64,000 nt of DNA from Taxillus chinensis (Eukaryota; Streptophyta; Magnoliopsida; Santalales; Loranthaceae). Below, one piece after another: positions 1-13,300 of this stretch (position 1 is its first letter; the number at the start of each line of letters is the position of its first letter). Location of the stretch: contig CM042088.1 in NCBI GenBank assembly GCA_023512835.1, forward strand, positions 40,528,164 through 40,592,163, given 5' to 3'. The translations under genes and the position numbers were made by a program. The notes beneath the pieces were generated by a model. It worked only from the letters and a program-made list of their open reading frames with translations, had not been told where the DNA came from and did no database searches.

Positions 1-90
1 ACCAACCAGACTCGACCACTTTACAATTACAAGATTTGTGACGAACCAATCTAACGGCCTTGATTTCATGCGATCTAATATCCGCAGGAT

Positions 91-124
<34 letters not shown>

Positions 125-624
125 GTTGCTGCTGCCCCATCGTTATCCCTAAGCCATCGTCGGTCCGTCCACTTGGCACCTCCACCACATGATCATTTGC
201 TGGGGTCTTGGATCTCCTGTGTCCTCTTGATCCGAAATCTTTTCAGCCATATCGTAACCCGGACTCTGACCGAGTCCGTCCGACCATCTTTGTTTGCCCG
301 ACCGGGTCATGGGGACCCGACAATCCTCACCGGGCCGGGGGGTCCGTCTTCACCGGGTCCACCCGCTAGGCCGGACACATTCAAGACACACATCTCGAGA
401 CCAGAAAAGTAGGCCGGATTCATTGATCTCCAATCTCTGCAACGCACAAATATTAAAATTTTAAGTCGTACTCATCCACATGATTAAATAATTATTAAAC
501 TCGTATACTTCTACGCTCACATATGATATATAAATATAAAGACAATCGCGAAGATTAGAATATAAAAAGAAAATTGGAAAAAAAATAAAAAAAATAATCG
601 CGTATAACATAAAGATTCAAGTCA
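1..624. other. Non-coding flank downstream of the Dof gene
   Basis: The stretch lies 3' of the minus-strand Dof gene. It holds a run of 31 T at 92-122 and a GC-rich patch at about 240-400 with repeated ACCGGGTC-like words, then AT-rich sequence. A frame crosses the T run, but its protein is poly-Phe followed by low-complexity sequence and I do not regard it as coding. No gene is recognised here. Confidence 0.6.
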
Positions 625-1221
625 TTAAAAACAAACTAAAAGTTGCATATATATACCATAATTCCATATTATTGGAGTATTAAACATGTAACGCGCCATT
701 AAAAGAAAGCTTTGACCGAACATACCGTCGCCGTTCCTCCGCCGCTTAATCGGAAACGCGTGGTGGAGGCCGTCGTGCGCTGCCGAAGCTTCGGCGGCGA
801 CGGCGTCCCTCCATCCCTCCACTACCCCCACGTCCAGCTCGAGCTGCTCCGCCACGGAGCCGGAGGAGTCGAATAGGCACTCCTCCGAGAAGCCTCCGCC
901 GGAGTAGCCGCGGCACGGTGGCTTGGCCTTGCGGCGGCCAGCTCCGATGGGCACGTTCCGGAGTGCCCCGCCGGCGGTCCAGTACCGCTGACAGCCTTTG
1001 CAGAAGTGTCGAGGCTGGTTGACATTGTAGTTGTTGAAGTAGCAAAACTTGGTCTCCATGCTCTTGCATCGCGGACACGGGATGATCTTGTCCGGCCTCT
1101 TCTCCGCCGTGGCCCGATCGTCATCGTCGGACTTGGTGCTGTCCGACGTGGACTCGTTCGCTTTTATGGATTGTAGGGCTATGGTCGTTCCGAAGAGCTT
1201 GATTCCTTGGACGTCCGTCAT
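625..1221 (-). CDS. DOF1.5: Dof zinc-finger transcription factor, DOF1.5/COG1-like
   Basis: This is a plant-specific DNA-binding protein of 198 residues. The Dof finger is intact at about residues 45-98: C49 and C52, then C74 and C77, in the family spacing CX2CX21CX2C, followed by [13 protein letters not shown] and a basic tail GAGRRK. Dof proteins bind AAAG cores in promoters. The N-terminal GIKLFG motif and the [15 protein letters not shown] lead-in are typical of the DOF1.5/COG1 branch (light signalling and seed traits in Arabidopsis). A basic KRRR patch follows near residue 160. The family member I remember ends soon after that patch with GQS-C, but here the frame runs on for about two dozen residues after GQSF, so the C-terminus looks extended by stop loss or a small indel. 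No intron is needed, as usual for this branch. The start is the first ATG before the conserved GIKLFG motif. The domain call is certain; the subfamily rests on memory. Confidence 0.92.
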   Translation of the reverse strand: MTDVQGIKLFGTTIALQSIKANESTSDSTKSDDDDRATAEKRPDKIIPCPRCKSMETKFCYFNNYNVNQPRHFCKGCQRYWTAGGALRNVPIGAGRRKAKPPCRGYSGGGFSEECLFDSSGSVAEQLELDVGVVEGWRDAVAAEASAAHDGLHHAFPIKRRRNGDGMFGQSFLLMARYMFNTPIIWNYGIYMQLLVCF

Positions 1222-1281
1222 CGGAGCCGAGAGAGATCAATCGAGAGTGATGAAAGTGCGTGTGTGTGCGCGTGTTTAATT

Positions 1282-1282
<1 letters not shown>

Positions 1283-1343
<61 letters not shown>
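1283..1343. repeat. (GA)n microsatellite in the Dof 5' leader
   Basis: About thirty uninterrupted GA dinucleotides lie 62 bases upstream of the Dof start codon and read as CT on the coding strand. The position suggests the 5' untranslated leader. Such tracts can be bound by plant BPC/GAGA factors, but that role is inferred here. Confidence 0.9.
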
Positions 1344-1346
<3 letters not shown>

Positions 1347-1378
1347 GGACGAAGAGAGAGAGGAATGGAGGTTGTTCG

Positions 1379-1386
1379 TATAAATA
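1379..1386 (-). promoter_or_regulatory. Possible TATA element of the Dof gene
   Basis: The minus strand reads TATTTATA about 158 bases before the Dof ATG, with the CT tract in between as a plausible leader. The plus strand reads TATAAATA at the same place, so the orientation is ambiguous. Weak support. Confidence 0.35.
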
Positions 1387-2922
1387 GGAGGGTGGGACTT
1401 AGGAGTGTGCGCTGTGCATCAGTGCATGTGATAGGGACAGCCGCCTCGCCATGGCCAAAAGCCAGGTAGGTGGCGTAAAAAATATGGTACTGAGCTTTTG
1501 TCAACGTCATCAGTTTAAAAAGAGTGGTTTTAACAGGTCTCTGTCATTCGGGTCGGGTTTGAGTAGTATCCGATCCCGACCAACCGGATCCTTCTCATTC
1601 TTATTATGGTGCAATTTCAATTTTAACTTTTAGGTCTTTGGTTTGAACAAGTCATGGCATGGCACAACTCTTGAATCATAAACGAGAAGCAATAATATTA
1701 TTGTAGGAGGATTCACGCGTGCCTAACCGTCTTCAAGGATTTTGACTCAAATAAAGAAAGTTAATTTTTGCAAAGAAATATACAAATAAAATAAAAATGT
1801 TGCATCCTTTTATTGTGCACTTCCTCGGGTGCTCCTCTTACCACTTCACTTTGAATTTACACAGTCAACATCGAGATAATCAATTGTTAGAATATGTAAA
1901 GTAAAAGGGGTGGGTCCTTTACACCCCAAAAGTCGCCTTATACTGATTTACTTTTATCCATAAATATATACATGATATCTACATTTTTTTCATCATATAT
2001 TGTTAGTTTAAAATAATCCATCAAACTACAGCCGACTTTTTAATAATAAAAAAATAAAAAATATTTTTTTTCCCAAAATAATTTATTTTCATCATGTAAT
2101 TAAATTATTTTTAAAATGATTTTAAGTATAATTATTTAAACTGTATAAAAAATAGTAAATTTTAAATTTTTTTAAAAAATGATATATTTTGTTATTGAAG
2201 TAAAAGGATTGAAAAGTGATCTTTCGATTTATTTATGTTAAATTGACTTTCAAAACTTGGACAAAAGTTTGGAGAGACTGAGTGGTAAGGACAAATTAGT
2301 TTTAGTCTTATTGCTAACATAAAAATATTTAGAAAATCAAGATTCTCTAATAAACAAAATAGAAAACTCGACGAACATAACTTATTTTCAAAATAATAAA
2401 TGACCGATTGTGTGTAAAATCGTGCTTAAAGTTGGATGCTCACCACTTATTTTCAAAAGTTATATATATTCGTAACTCTTTTTAGCATTTTAGCCTTTCT
2501 CTATAATCGATTGGTCTTGTAATGGGATATATATTTTATTTATTTGCACATAGCAGGTGGAAGATATTTTTTTAAAATCTATTGACATAAAATGTGTGAG
2601 AATTAACTTATATTTTGTATTTATTTGCACAAAGTAATAAGTAATATGTAAAAAGTGAGGTGCTGTAATATAAGGCCCGGACCAATCCTTTACTGTTGAG
2701 CCAACTTAGAGCTAGCTTTGGCTTTTGGGTGACACATGGGACTGGACCAGGAACACCGATCCTCAGGTATTGCAGAATGCGGTATCCCAAAACAGCACCG
2801 TTTGTTTACCGCACTCCTGCAGTAACAGCAGGAAATCTGCAGGCCAGGACGAAGCGCAGGTAAAATAAAATATAAATATAAATATAAACGTATGCCTTGA
2901 TAAGTCCAATATTGCTTCTTTA
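1387..2922. other. Intergenic, AT-rich
   Basis: This is upstream sequence of the Dof gene that grades into AT-rich DNA with homopolymer runs. Short frames near 1450 and 2610-2940 show no family motif. No gene or repeat is recognised. Confidence 0.5.
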
Positions 2923-3507
2923 GAGCACGGATCCTCATGGTCATGTTTTATATGATATTTTTACAGTAGAATAAAACGTTATTGTTTTGCCTAAAAATTA
3001 AAACAAAAATAAAAATAACCATGAGCCTCTTCTTCTTCGATGCAGAATCTCTGAATTTTTCAGCGGCTACATCAACGTTTGTCGATGTCACCACCGTCGT
3101 CCTCGCCAACGATGATGCAGCCGAAGCAGCACCAGCCTAGATCCGCTCACACCCCCTTGTCCCAAGATCTCTCGCCGGCTTGGGTCTAGGCAATTCCATC
3201 CGAGCTCGGAGGCATTCGATTCCAAGCTCGATAGACTTAATAATCTCAGGAAATACATTGTTTGGAGGACTCACATGAACACCCATATCTTAGCTGAATG
3301 CGTTATAAGTCTTAGTGGTACTGTTAACTTGAAAGGTTTGCTACAACATCTTTAAAGATAGGAGATTAGATAAGAACTTGGAGATTTTGTGTCGAGGGAG
3401 AAGAGGCTCGCGCGTGTTTGTTTTTATTTTGTTTTTAGGCAGAACGATGACATTTTATTCTATAGTAAAAATACTGTATAAAATATCACCGTTGATGATC
3501 CATGCTC
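2923..3507. mobile_element. Mutator-like non-autonomous element (possible Pack-MULE)
   Basis: Terminal inverted repeats of about 75 bp face each other. The left arm (2923-2997) starts GAGCACGGATCCTCATGGTC; the right arm, reverse-complemented from 3507, starts GAGCATGGATCATCAACGGT, and the two align across their length down to the shared inner word TGCCTAAAAA. Nine bases flank each end, GCTTCTTTA on the left and ACTTTTTTA on the right (7 of 9 matching), as expected for an aged Mutator target duplication. The interior at about 3020-3240 is clearly richer in G+C than the arms and surroundings and has no transposase, so it may be captured host sequence. The superfamily call rests on long TIRs plus a 9-bp duplication. 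Confidence 0.65.
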
Positions 3508-5154
3508 ACTTTTTTATCCCTGGTAGGTCCATTGCTCATGTACATGGACTTCAATGAAGGATAGGATACTGTAATTTTATTTATCAAGATCATTCACACC
3601 TTAAATATTTTAATAAATTTATGTATGTATAGTGATATCGAATATAAATTTGATTCTGTTTTTATTAAAAATTTATAAAATATCAATTTTTTTTTAAAAT
3701 TCTGTAACTTTTCGACCCAAATATACTAATCCTCATCGCTTTTCAAACAGGTTTCCGATACAACTAGTGGACGAAGAAGCAGTTTGCTTTTATAATTGAG
3801 TCGAAAAGAGATGCACTTTTTCTTTAAGGCGCTTTTGGCCTGTATGTGGGAGTCTCTTTTTCAAAGAGGCAACAAATACGAAAAGGAATTTAGGTAGAGT
3901 GATTGATTGACATGTTTTTTTAATGGCATTTCTATAAAGTAACTGTTAAAATTAAATTAAATTTAAGTTTATAAAAAAATATTATAACATAAGTTATATT
4001 TAATTTTAATAAAAATTTAAATTAAATTAAATTATAATTATAATTTTAGCTCATATCATTCTCCTACTATAAAATCTCAATTTGCTCTTCCCACCAAAGA
4101 CACAATATAAAAGATGGGAAATAATATTTTGAAGGTAAATTAAAAATAATAATTGAAGTAATTATAATTAACTAAAACTATTAAAATTATTATATATACA
4201 ATAAGCTAAATATAAATTTAACTAAAAGAATTTATTTAATACTATTTAAAATGTTCTTAGATGACTAGGCTTATAAATAAAAAAATAAAGTTTGATAATT
4301 ACTTATAGCTTGTATTTATTTTTATAAATTAAAATAGCTTACGAGTCATAAATAGGAGGAAGAGTGCACATGATTTATAAATTAATTTTAATCTCTTAAA
4401 ATTATTATAAAATTTATATCCATCATTTTAACCGATATAAATCATAAATACTTTATCATCCAAATACTTTTTCTAAAAAAACAGAGCAAAATCTTATTTT
4501 CAAAAGTCAAAAGCATACGGCAATCCCCTATTAAACCATTCATCATAAGTTGTCATGTGAATACTTTTTGTTAGATCTTTATTTTATGTATTTTGTAACA
4601 TTATTTTTACCTGCTTCTCTTTCTCGTTCGTTCGTGATAATTTACTTTATTTTTTTTCTATCTTGATTTAACTCGCAACAACACTTGTCTTCGGATGACG
4701 ATGAAAGGTGAGCTATTTTTAATAAACAATATGGGAATATTGTTTCTACAAAGAACACTATAGAAAAAGCACCACTTTGATTTATTTCTTTAAAACCACG
4801 CTTATACTTTTTTTTGTTTTTAAATTTAAATATAAAAATATTTTTAAACTTAATTTAAATTTTAAAATTTTCTCTATTTGATTCACCATATTTTGTTTTT
4901 ATTATTTTTTATTAAACTCAATTTTTTAAAAACATATATTATATCTTTTATTCAAAATTTAAATAAAAAATGAAAATCCATTCTCATAATTTATTATTAA
5001 AATTTAAAATTAAAATCATGTACAAAACACCGCCAAAACCTCTTTTTGCCACAACGACGAGCTTGATTATTCCATCATGGTTGTCTAAACTTGTGGGATC
5101 TAGAACCTGCGTGGCAGATCGAGCATAGGTGTAAAAACCTAGCGCATCTAAAAG
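3508..5154. other. Intergenic, strongly AT-rich
   Basis: The stretch is long A/T-rich sequence with poly-A and poly-T runs. I see no reading frame with protein-like composition and no recognisable repeat. Confidence 0.5.
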
Positions 5155-5503
5155 TATTAGAATCCAAGGGTCAATTGACTGAAAGAAATACTACCATTGA
5201 TTATTTACTAGTATTTATATGGTTTGTAACTTCTCCAATGTAGGACTCTAACACACCTCTCTCACATGATAACGTGAATAATACACACGGCCGAAAAACG
5301 TGGGTAAAGCGGAACATTGGAAACACATAATCACATACCTCACGGAATGAACATCGTGGGTATTTAAAAACACAACTTGCTTTGATACCATATTATAATC
5401 CAATGGTCAATATCCTAAAACTAATTGGTTGAAGGAAAGATTACCATTGATTCTTTATTAGGATTTATTTGGTTAGTAATTTTTCTAATATGGGACTCTA
5501 ACA
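5155..5503 (-). mobile_element. TRIM-like miniature LTR retrotransposon
   Basis: Two direct repeats of about 99 bp (5155-5253) and 113 bp (5391-5503) bracket roughly 137 bases. On the minus strand each repeat begins TGTTAGAGTCC, a common start of plant TRIM LTRs. The upstream repeat is followed at once by TGGTATCAAAGC (5379-5390), which matches a primer-binding site for methionyl initiator tRNA. The downstream repeat is preceded by the purine-rich GTGAGAGAGG, a polypurine tract. There is no coding capacity, which is the definition of a TRIM. I could not see a clean target duplication, so the insertion is old or one end is mutated. Confidence 0.65.
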
Positions 5504-8500
5504 AGAATATTCGTTTATGCAATCGTCTTCCTCCTCCATGAAGCACTTGAAGCAGTCCCCATCCTCACTAGCGGTAGTGTCTGATGGCATAACCAGTGGC
5601 ATGAACCTCATGGTCTTGAACTGCCAGTGGTGGAAGTGGTGGATTGTGGAGCAATCGTCGTTGGAGGTCAATCTGGGCGGTGAGGATGGGTAAGAAGGCC
5701 AAATTGGTGCATTTCTGATCTAGACCTGAATCCTACCACCGTTCCCTACTTGTTGGGTGCTTTATTTGTAGGTGTAAAAGATAATGGAGTTGTATCTTAC
5801 TTTGTGTGGGCATAAAACAAAGATGAGAAGGTTTTAGATCCTGTTTTGGGTTCTTTAACCAGCATTCACAAAAGGTCAGTACCTCACTTGTCGCCAAGAG
5901 CTTGACTTTTGTGTTGCAAAAACCACGGGGGTGGAGGTTTTTGAGTAAATTTAATCGGGTGAGAGTTACTTTCATATGATCTGCCAGTGGAAGAAAAAGA
6001 GACTACTCACTTAGCCTTAGGCAAGTTTTAGGAGTGTTAGATGGACTGGTTTGCTCTCATTGTCGTGAAGTAGACCATAATTTTAATGAATCAAGAATAA
6101 AACTATTTGGTCCGATCTGCATGAAAATTGCTCCATTTTTTTTATAAGTGATCGTTTCTCTAGTGATAACATTCCCTATATTCGATGCCTATATCATTAA
6201 CAACCTCTTGGTCCACTCTATTAATACTTTGAGCTCACCCAAAGCCAATGGTCTTTTAAAGAGTAATAACGCTTGTGTTGGAGAGATTTGGTTATTGCGG
6301 TGGGAATCAGGCTGTGGAGGTGGCGACAAACATCATTTATGAACTCCTACTTTCAAAGAGTGAGAGAGAACTCCTGATTCTTGTGATTCTGATAGATCCG
6401 TGAACAGAGGTAGCGTAACAACAGTGATGTATCAAATATGATGTAGTATTATAGCAGGTGCATTGTTAGAGTATATTTATGGTGATATTGTGCATTATTG
6501 GAGTAAATTTAATTATGGTTTGAAGATGGTCTTATGTTTTCAATTAAGACCGAATAAGTTAGGTATCATTTAATAATTTAATAATTTATAAAAAATAATA
6601 ATATAAATTTAACCCTAATATATACCCACACAACCCAAAAAAGCACAATTCAAAACCTAAATTTTAAAAATCTCAATTAATCTGATTTCATTGTTTTTAG
6701 TCTGAATTGAATTAGTTGTGCCAATCAATGCACCAGATGTCTGTCATTCACCAGACGAACAACCTTAAGAGCACTAACAATAGCTTCTCGATCATTTTAT
6801 CTAATTTTACAGATTTAAACTACTTTTTGCTTATATATATAAATATACATCACAATAGATTCCTTAAATTACCTTTTATATCTTTAAAATAATATTTTAT
6901 AAAAATTTTTATTTAATAATATTTTTTATAATTTAATATGAAACAAAAGTAAATATTACGAGAAACGTGAAGAAGAGATGTGAGAGAAAATTTTTATATA
7001 TAATTTAATAATTATAGGAAGTAAATAATATTTTTTAATATATTAAAAAATACTATATAAATTTTATAAAAAAATTAAATATAAAATATTTATTATGAGA
7101 ATGATTTTATGATTTATATGTTGTGAAATGTTAACCACATGGGGAAAAAAAAAACAAAGCCTGTTGGAGAAGGAAAAATGATACGTGTACTTTACATAGG
7201 AAACCATTTTGTTTAGCCAGATTGGGTTTCAGCCAAAAGCGTAAAAGATTATGTTGACACACATCAAAGCTAATAACTTTTTTTCTCAAAAATGTTTCTT
7301 AAAAAGCCACTTAGAAGAAAAGATACATATGCCTTTTCAAAAGAATGACTTTGCCCTCCCAAAGGAGGCTGACAATGACTAAAATTTTAAAGTGGTGCAG
7401 TAAGTGAGATGCCACCCACTAATAAGATTGAACAGATACTTTTTTGAATAGCTTTAGTTCCCGAAACAATCTAACCTGGAAAGTCCACAAGTATAAAGCT
7501 TTTAAAATAGACGACTTTGTCTGCAGTGAGTTAGTAAGCACTTACACATGAACGCACACTAAGGGGCGGCTGTGTACGTATACATTAGATCGTGCTGTGT
7601 TGGATAAGTGAAAAAGGAATGTCGGAATTTTTATTTTTAGTTTTTATCCTTACATTTTGTTATCTATTTTATTTTAAAATTATATGGCAATTAAGTAAGA
7701 AATATATATATATATAGAAATTAATTTATTAATATATTTTAACAAATGCATAAGTAAATGAACATAATTTATTAATATATTGAGAAATTTTTTTGCTATT
7801 GGCCAGATACAATGGATGAGTTAAAAATTGTCATATCAACCCAATTGCAGTATTGCACAGAGATTCACGTACGATTCACGCCTGCGGTTGGAGCCACCCA
7901 GCCTGTTTCCAATGGTGTTGTCGCCGGTAGTGGTGGCACCACCGGTGCTGATGCATCGGCCGGTAGTCTTGGCTTGGCTTTGCCTCAAGATGCGATGACG
8001 ATTAATTATGTTATTTAATGCGTGGAATGATTATTTTATAATAGTATATATTAAAAATTAAAGACAAAGAATAAGTCCTTTTAAAAAAACAGTCTATTTT
8101 TTAAAATATATATACATATAATTATATTTTCTATCTTTAGTTTTATGGAACTGCATTAATAATATAAAAATTTTAAATATACAAGTCTTGTGACTTGTGC
8201 ATGTTTTTCACGTATACTAAGGTGAAAGTATTTTATTAATTCAATAATTTAATCAGATTTTATTACGTGAAAGACTTACACAAAAAGCTTGCATGTATAT
8301 TGCACTTAAATATATATATGTGTTCAGAACATTCAAACGCCACCATAATTTTTCTCTCTCTTTTTCTTTTTTCATTCTGGGACATGTGTTACAAGTTTAA
8401 TACTGAAAGTTTAATGTTAAAAAAAACGTTGATATTTTTTATGTTGAAGTTCACTGAATACCGAAAACAATTGTATCTAAAAAGTTGGCATGTAGATTTT

Positions 8501-9934
8501 CTCTTATACTTATCATACATGCATGGGCATGGGCAGATCGATGAGTGACAAAAAAGAGGTGATCGTCCCGTAACGTAAATCTTACGTCCGTCGTCGAGGT
8601 CGATTTTCCTAAAACACTTTATAATTATATTTTTATTAACATAAAATATAGTTTTATTTAATTATTAGAATTTATTTAACATGCTAATATTATTTAAAAG
8701 TGTTAAGCAGCTTATTTATATAAACTTAATTATGAATGTTATAGAATAGGATAAATTATTTAAAAAATTTATACTTAATTAGTATATAAATTATATTGTT
8801 ATCTGTTTTTAAGAAATACCAGAATTTCATATCACCGCGTTGTATAGAGCTCGACACAGTTCGGACATTATGTTTTCCTTCTAATTTTGGAAAGCACACG
8901 TGTGAATCACAGCGCGAACAACACGACCGCATTGTACTTTATGATAATTTAAAATTAACAGTTGTCCTTAATTCAAAAGCTTTTATATAAAAAAAAAGTT
9001 TAGAAAAGTAAAAGTACAGAAAATGCATCTCCAAAAAAGGAACCTACGTGTCAAAAAAGGACTAGAAAGTAAAAAAGAAACACATTTTATACAAAATGTA
9101 TACTTTTAAAAATAGATTTTAAAAAACATTTTGACTTTTTTAGTGATTTGTTGTGATTTATCTCGCCCTTTTCTTTTATTTTCTTCTATTATGACATAAT
9201 TTTTTGTGTAAATATTATATTTTGAGAAACAAAGTCAAATTTTTAATTGGGCCTTTTCATTTATAATATTTTTTTAAAAGGAGTTAGAATTTTGTTAGAG
9301 CACGAGATTTTATTTTTAATTTTTAATTTGAAAATTCATAATATACTTATTTATTATAATTTTAAAACTTTATATTTCTCATTTTCTATTTCTATTTTTT
9401 ATTTATTACAACCAATAAAAAGTTAACATTCGTAAAAATATATATTTAAAAATTATAATGAAAGTATTGATGAATATATAGTAAAACCTCAAATATGAAA
9501 ATTTACTATTTATTCTTTGTCTATATATTTCATTTTAGAAAACCTGATATATATGTTTTTTTTTATAAATTTATAAAAAAGAATATTCAAAATTATATGA
9601 AAAAGTTAATTATATCGAACTTGATGTAAATGTTCTTAATTGATATTAAATAATGTTTGTTTGTAGAATTTTATTCATTCATATAAATGAATAAATTAGT
9701 AGTTTGATTATTTATATAAATTACATCTTACTTATTAAAATATGCCTTGAATATTGACTTTAAGTTATCTATTTTGACTTCAATTTGAGCTTGACCCATA
9801 TAGTTTGTTCTGGGCAGTAGTATATAAACTCCATCTGTGTGAATCCTTACTCTAATCTATATATATAATTCATAACTCCTCAACATGAAAAATATTTTCT
9901 CTCCTTTGCTTCCTTTGCATCTATATTTATTATA
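5504..9934. other. Intergenic, mostly AT-rich
   Basis: Two patches depart from the AT-rich background: about 5510-5700, and 7812-8018, where a 68-codon frame reads a Gly/Ala/Ser-rich peptide. Neither carries a motif I recognise and neither has convincing splice sites. The rest holds A/T runs and short (TA)n tracts. Confidence 0.45.
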
Positions 9935-10345
9935 AGGACAAGAGACATTGGAAATACGATTGTTTTAACAAAAGGAATCGGGTACTACTATTAAAGTAGA
10001 AGACGACATATTTAAAAGAAAATATAGCCCTAATCATTGGTGAACATACACATGAGACATCTCACCACACATAGAGAATGGTTTATATCATACGTGGAAG
10101 AAGCAGATGAAGGCATTATTTTTATAGCTAACAATGATGTTTGCAAGGTGGTTGGAATAGGCTCAATAAATTTGTAGAACCATGATAGTAAATTCTATAT
10201 TTCAAGTGACATCAAACACGTTCCATATAATACAAGGAATATGATATCATTGAGTCTTGTTGACACAAACATGTTGAGTTTCCATGGTGAAGGTGGACTT
10301 TTGTATGTTTGCATAATATATTGTATTTCTTGCAAAGATCTATGT
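9935..10345 (+). pseudogene. Decayed copia gag-pol fragment (nucleocapsid to protease)
   Basis: Translation at 9940 gives the second half of a zinc knuckle, KRHWKYDCFNKRN. From about 10078 a frame reads REWFISYVEEADEG and then VCKVVGIGSINL, a stop codon, and ISSDIKHVPYNTRNMISLS. This is the order and wording of the region following the protease active site in Ty1/copia polyproteins. The protease DSGA motif itself is not readable, at least one in-frame stop is present, and no LTRs are seen nearby. It is a fragment, not a functional element. Confidence 0.7.
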
Positions 10346-13300
10346 TATTTGTTTTTTTTTTTTTTTTTTGCATTTGCCAAAATCTCAAAGGAGAATATAA
10401 CTAAGTTATGACTCATGAGACTTGGTTATATATTTGTCATTCTCATTAATTTGTTTATTCTTTGTCACATATGTACAATCATCATTTTAGAAATGAATCA
10501 ATGACATAATTCAAATCACACGACAATTGCATTTAAACGTCATTTAAAGTTTTTTTTATAAAGGAAGAACTTATTATTAATGAAAAAGGATAAGGGTAGA
10601 GTTGACTTGAATACAACTACCAGTCAAGCAACAAGACAAAATAAAAAAATAAAAAAATAAATGAAATTAACGACATCTTTTCTCATGTAGTTTCCTAGAA
10701 GCACGAGGACTTAAATTATAAGAAAACAAATGTCAAACCGAGATGATTATCATCCACTTCAGCCTTCAATCATCATAATCCAACTCTTCAAAATCAATTA
10801 TATTGTATCACTTCAATATCTAATATATATTAGTTATATATATTAAATAAAATGATAGCTTAGTATAGTATTTAAATAAATTATGAACGATAATATTTCA
10901 TAGACAAGGTGGCAAAAGATTATGCAACGGTCAAAAGCTGTCGCCTAAGCCATCTTTGATGTTTGACGAATACAATAGACTTTTGCTTTTATAGGGTCAA
11001 TAATAAGCAATGAATGAATTAATACCTATAATTTTTTTAGGTTAATTGGAACAAATGTTAGCCTAGCCAATTAACTAATATAATTATATTAGTTAAGTAT
11101 TATTATTTTAAAAATATTTTGTGCAATTGACTTGCAGCATCGCTATAAAAACATGTTTTTTTTCTTTTCCTCAATTAATTTGGTATGTTGTCACGTTATC
11201 ACGATTATTTTTTAGTTATGTAATTTCTGTTGTATGTAACAATACTTTTATATATATATATAAATGTTACATAGATAACTAGAGATCAAGTTTTTATTAA
11301 AAAATTTCAATCTAGACTGTTAGATTAGTATGATGGTACAAATTAAATTTTTATTTAGCTATAACTATAGTTTAATACAAATTTAATCTAAACCGTTAGT
11401 TATAATATTCAATATCAAATAATTCATATTAAAGTTTTTTTTCTCTTTGTATATATAACAAAAGAGCTTAATCTTTGATATAGGACTGATATAGATTCTA
11501 TTGCCAATGGATTGTGCGTTGGAGTGGTTAGTATGTATTTGTACTCCAAAAGTCAAACATGATTACTGGGGAACTTGTATAGAGTTTTGAACTACTCGTG
11601 CAAAATGGAACAATAAACATTTTTTACATGTACTCGCCACTTTTAATGATCGAATCTATTGCTACAGTAGTTGATGCTTCACGGCGATTAGCATTTTTGC
11701 ATTCACCTAGTATCAGACGCCACAGGACCTAGGCAATACCACGTCAGACACCGATTGATCTTCAACCCAACAAGCTAGTACCTATTATTATGGGTGTAAA
11801 ACGGTTCCAGATATGAAGGCATGAAGCGGACAGAGCCAATCAATCGAAAGCGTTTAAAACGCGTCGTCTCTTTTAAGACGCGAGTTAGCCGCAGGCTTTC
11901 TTTCTTTATTTCTATTTTTATTTTAAATATATTAAAATTTTAATATATATATTATATTATAAAAATTTAATTAACTAATCAGATTTTATATTTAATGCAA
12001 ATAATATAATTTTTTTAAAGTATATGAGAAAACTTACTAATATATATTTAATTATATATAATTTATTAAAATTAATTTACCATACCTACCCCTGCCTAGG
12101 CGAGGTAGACAAATTTTAAAACATACTTCACCCCATGCATAAGCAAAACGAGATATCTCGTCCTCATTGGTAAGAGAGGTTCCATTCATTGCACCCCACG
12201 AGCATTCCTTATTAGTTTTATCATATAAATAATTTTAAATCCAATCAAACTTATACATTATTTTTTTTATCTAAAAAATTAGCAAAATTAATTTAATTTA
12301 TAACAACAAATATCATTTAAAATATTAAAATCATAAATAATAATCATAAAATAATTAGATAATAAAATTTAAAATATTATAAAATTATAAATATAAATAA
12401 TTAAAATTAATATATCGGAATGAAATATTTTACTATCTATTATTTCTTTCTGTATCGAGTTTTAAAAGTGTATCTCGACCCGCACACAAAACAAAAAACG
12501 AACGAGTGCGAATTACTCACCCCTATAATGAGATATATTTTCTTGACAAATGTGTGTCATAGGTTCGTCATTGATTTTTTTTTTGTTAAAAATAATAATT
12601 TGTTTTTAATGACAGACATGCTGCCACGCACATATTAGTGTGCAATTGACGCACTAGCACGCTTGCATGAAGAGGCTGCTCTATATTTATATGGGTGTGT
12701 AACACACCCTGAATTTTAAACAAACCAAAGGGTTTTTTTTCCCATATATATATATATATATTCATTCTGGATAAAAAAAATAAAATTTTGAACCTCCAAT
12801 AATTTGTGAACATAAATACCCAAAAACATTTTCTTAAAACCGTCCTACTTATATTTTTATATGTTTACACCTTTTATAGGTCTCTTTTTTACACTAACCC
12901 TCTACCCGCAGTTTATATCTTTAAACACCTAGCAACTTTTAAAATATATTTGTGTTAAAGCATAATAAATAATATTTTTTCATATAAATTATTCAATACA
13001 TGTTATATATCTTAGATATTACACGAGCAATTATATAATATTTTTTTAAGCAACTGGCATTCTTCAACTTTAATATAGCGTTCGAGCATTTGTGACCAGA
13101 GAACCGATCTGCTGCACCCGGATCCTCAATATTGGCGATCCATCCAATGGCGTCGTCCTTAACCTCTTGGCTCTTCCCTCCAGCCCGACAATGTTGCCTC
13201 AAAGACAACTGACTTCGGATACCCCTTAGTTATAATTACTATATAATTTCTGAGTCCGTTATTTTTTTAAACATCACATCATTTATTAGTAGTTAACATA

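Noticed and set aside
38..412. 124-codon frame across the T run
   Set aside because: Poly-Phe followed by low-complexity sequence; no motif and no start context.
7812..8018. 68-codon Gly/Ala/Ser-rich frame
   Set aside because: It is short, with no recognised motif, no flanking exons and AT-rich surroundings. It could be a relic but cannot be supported as a gene.
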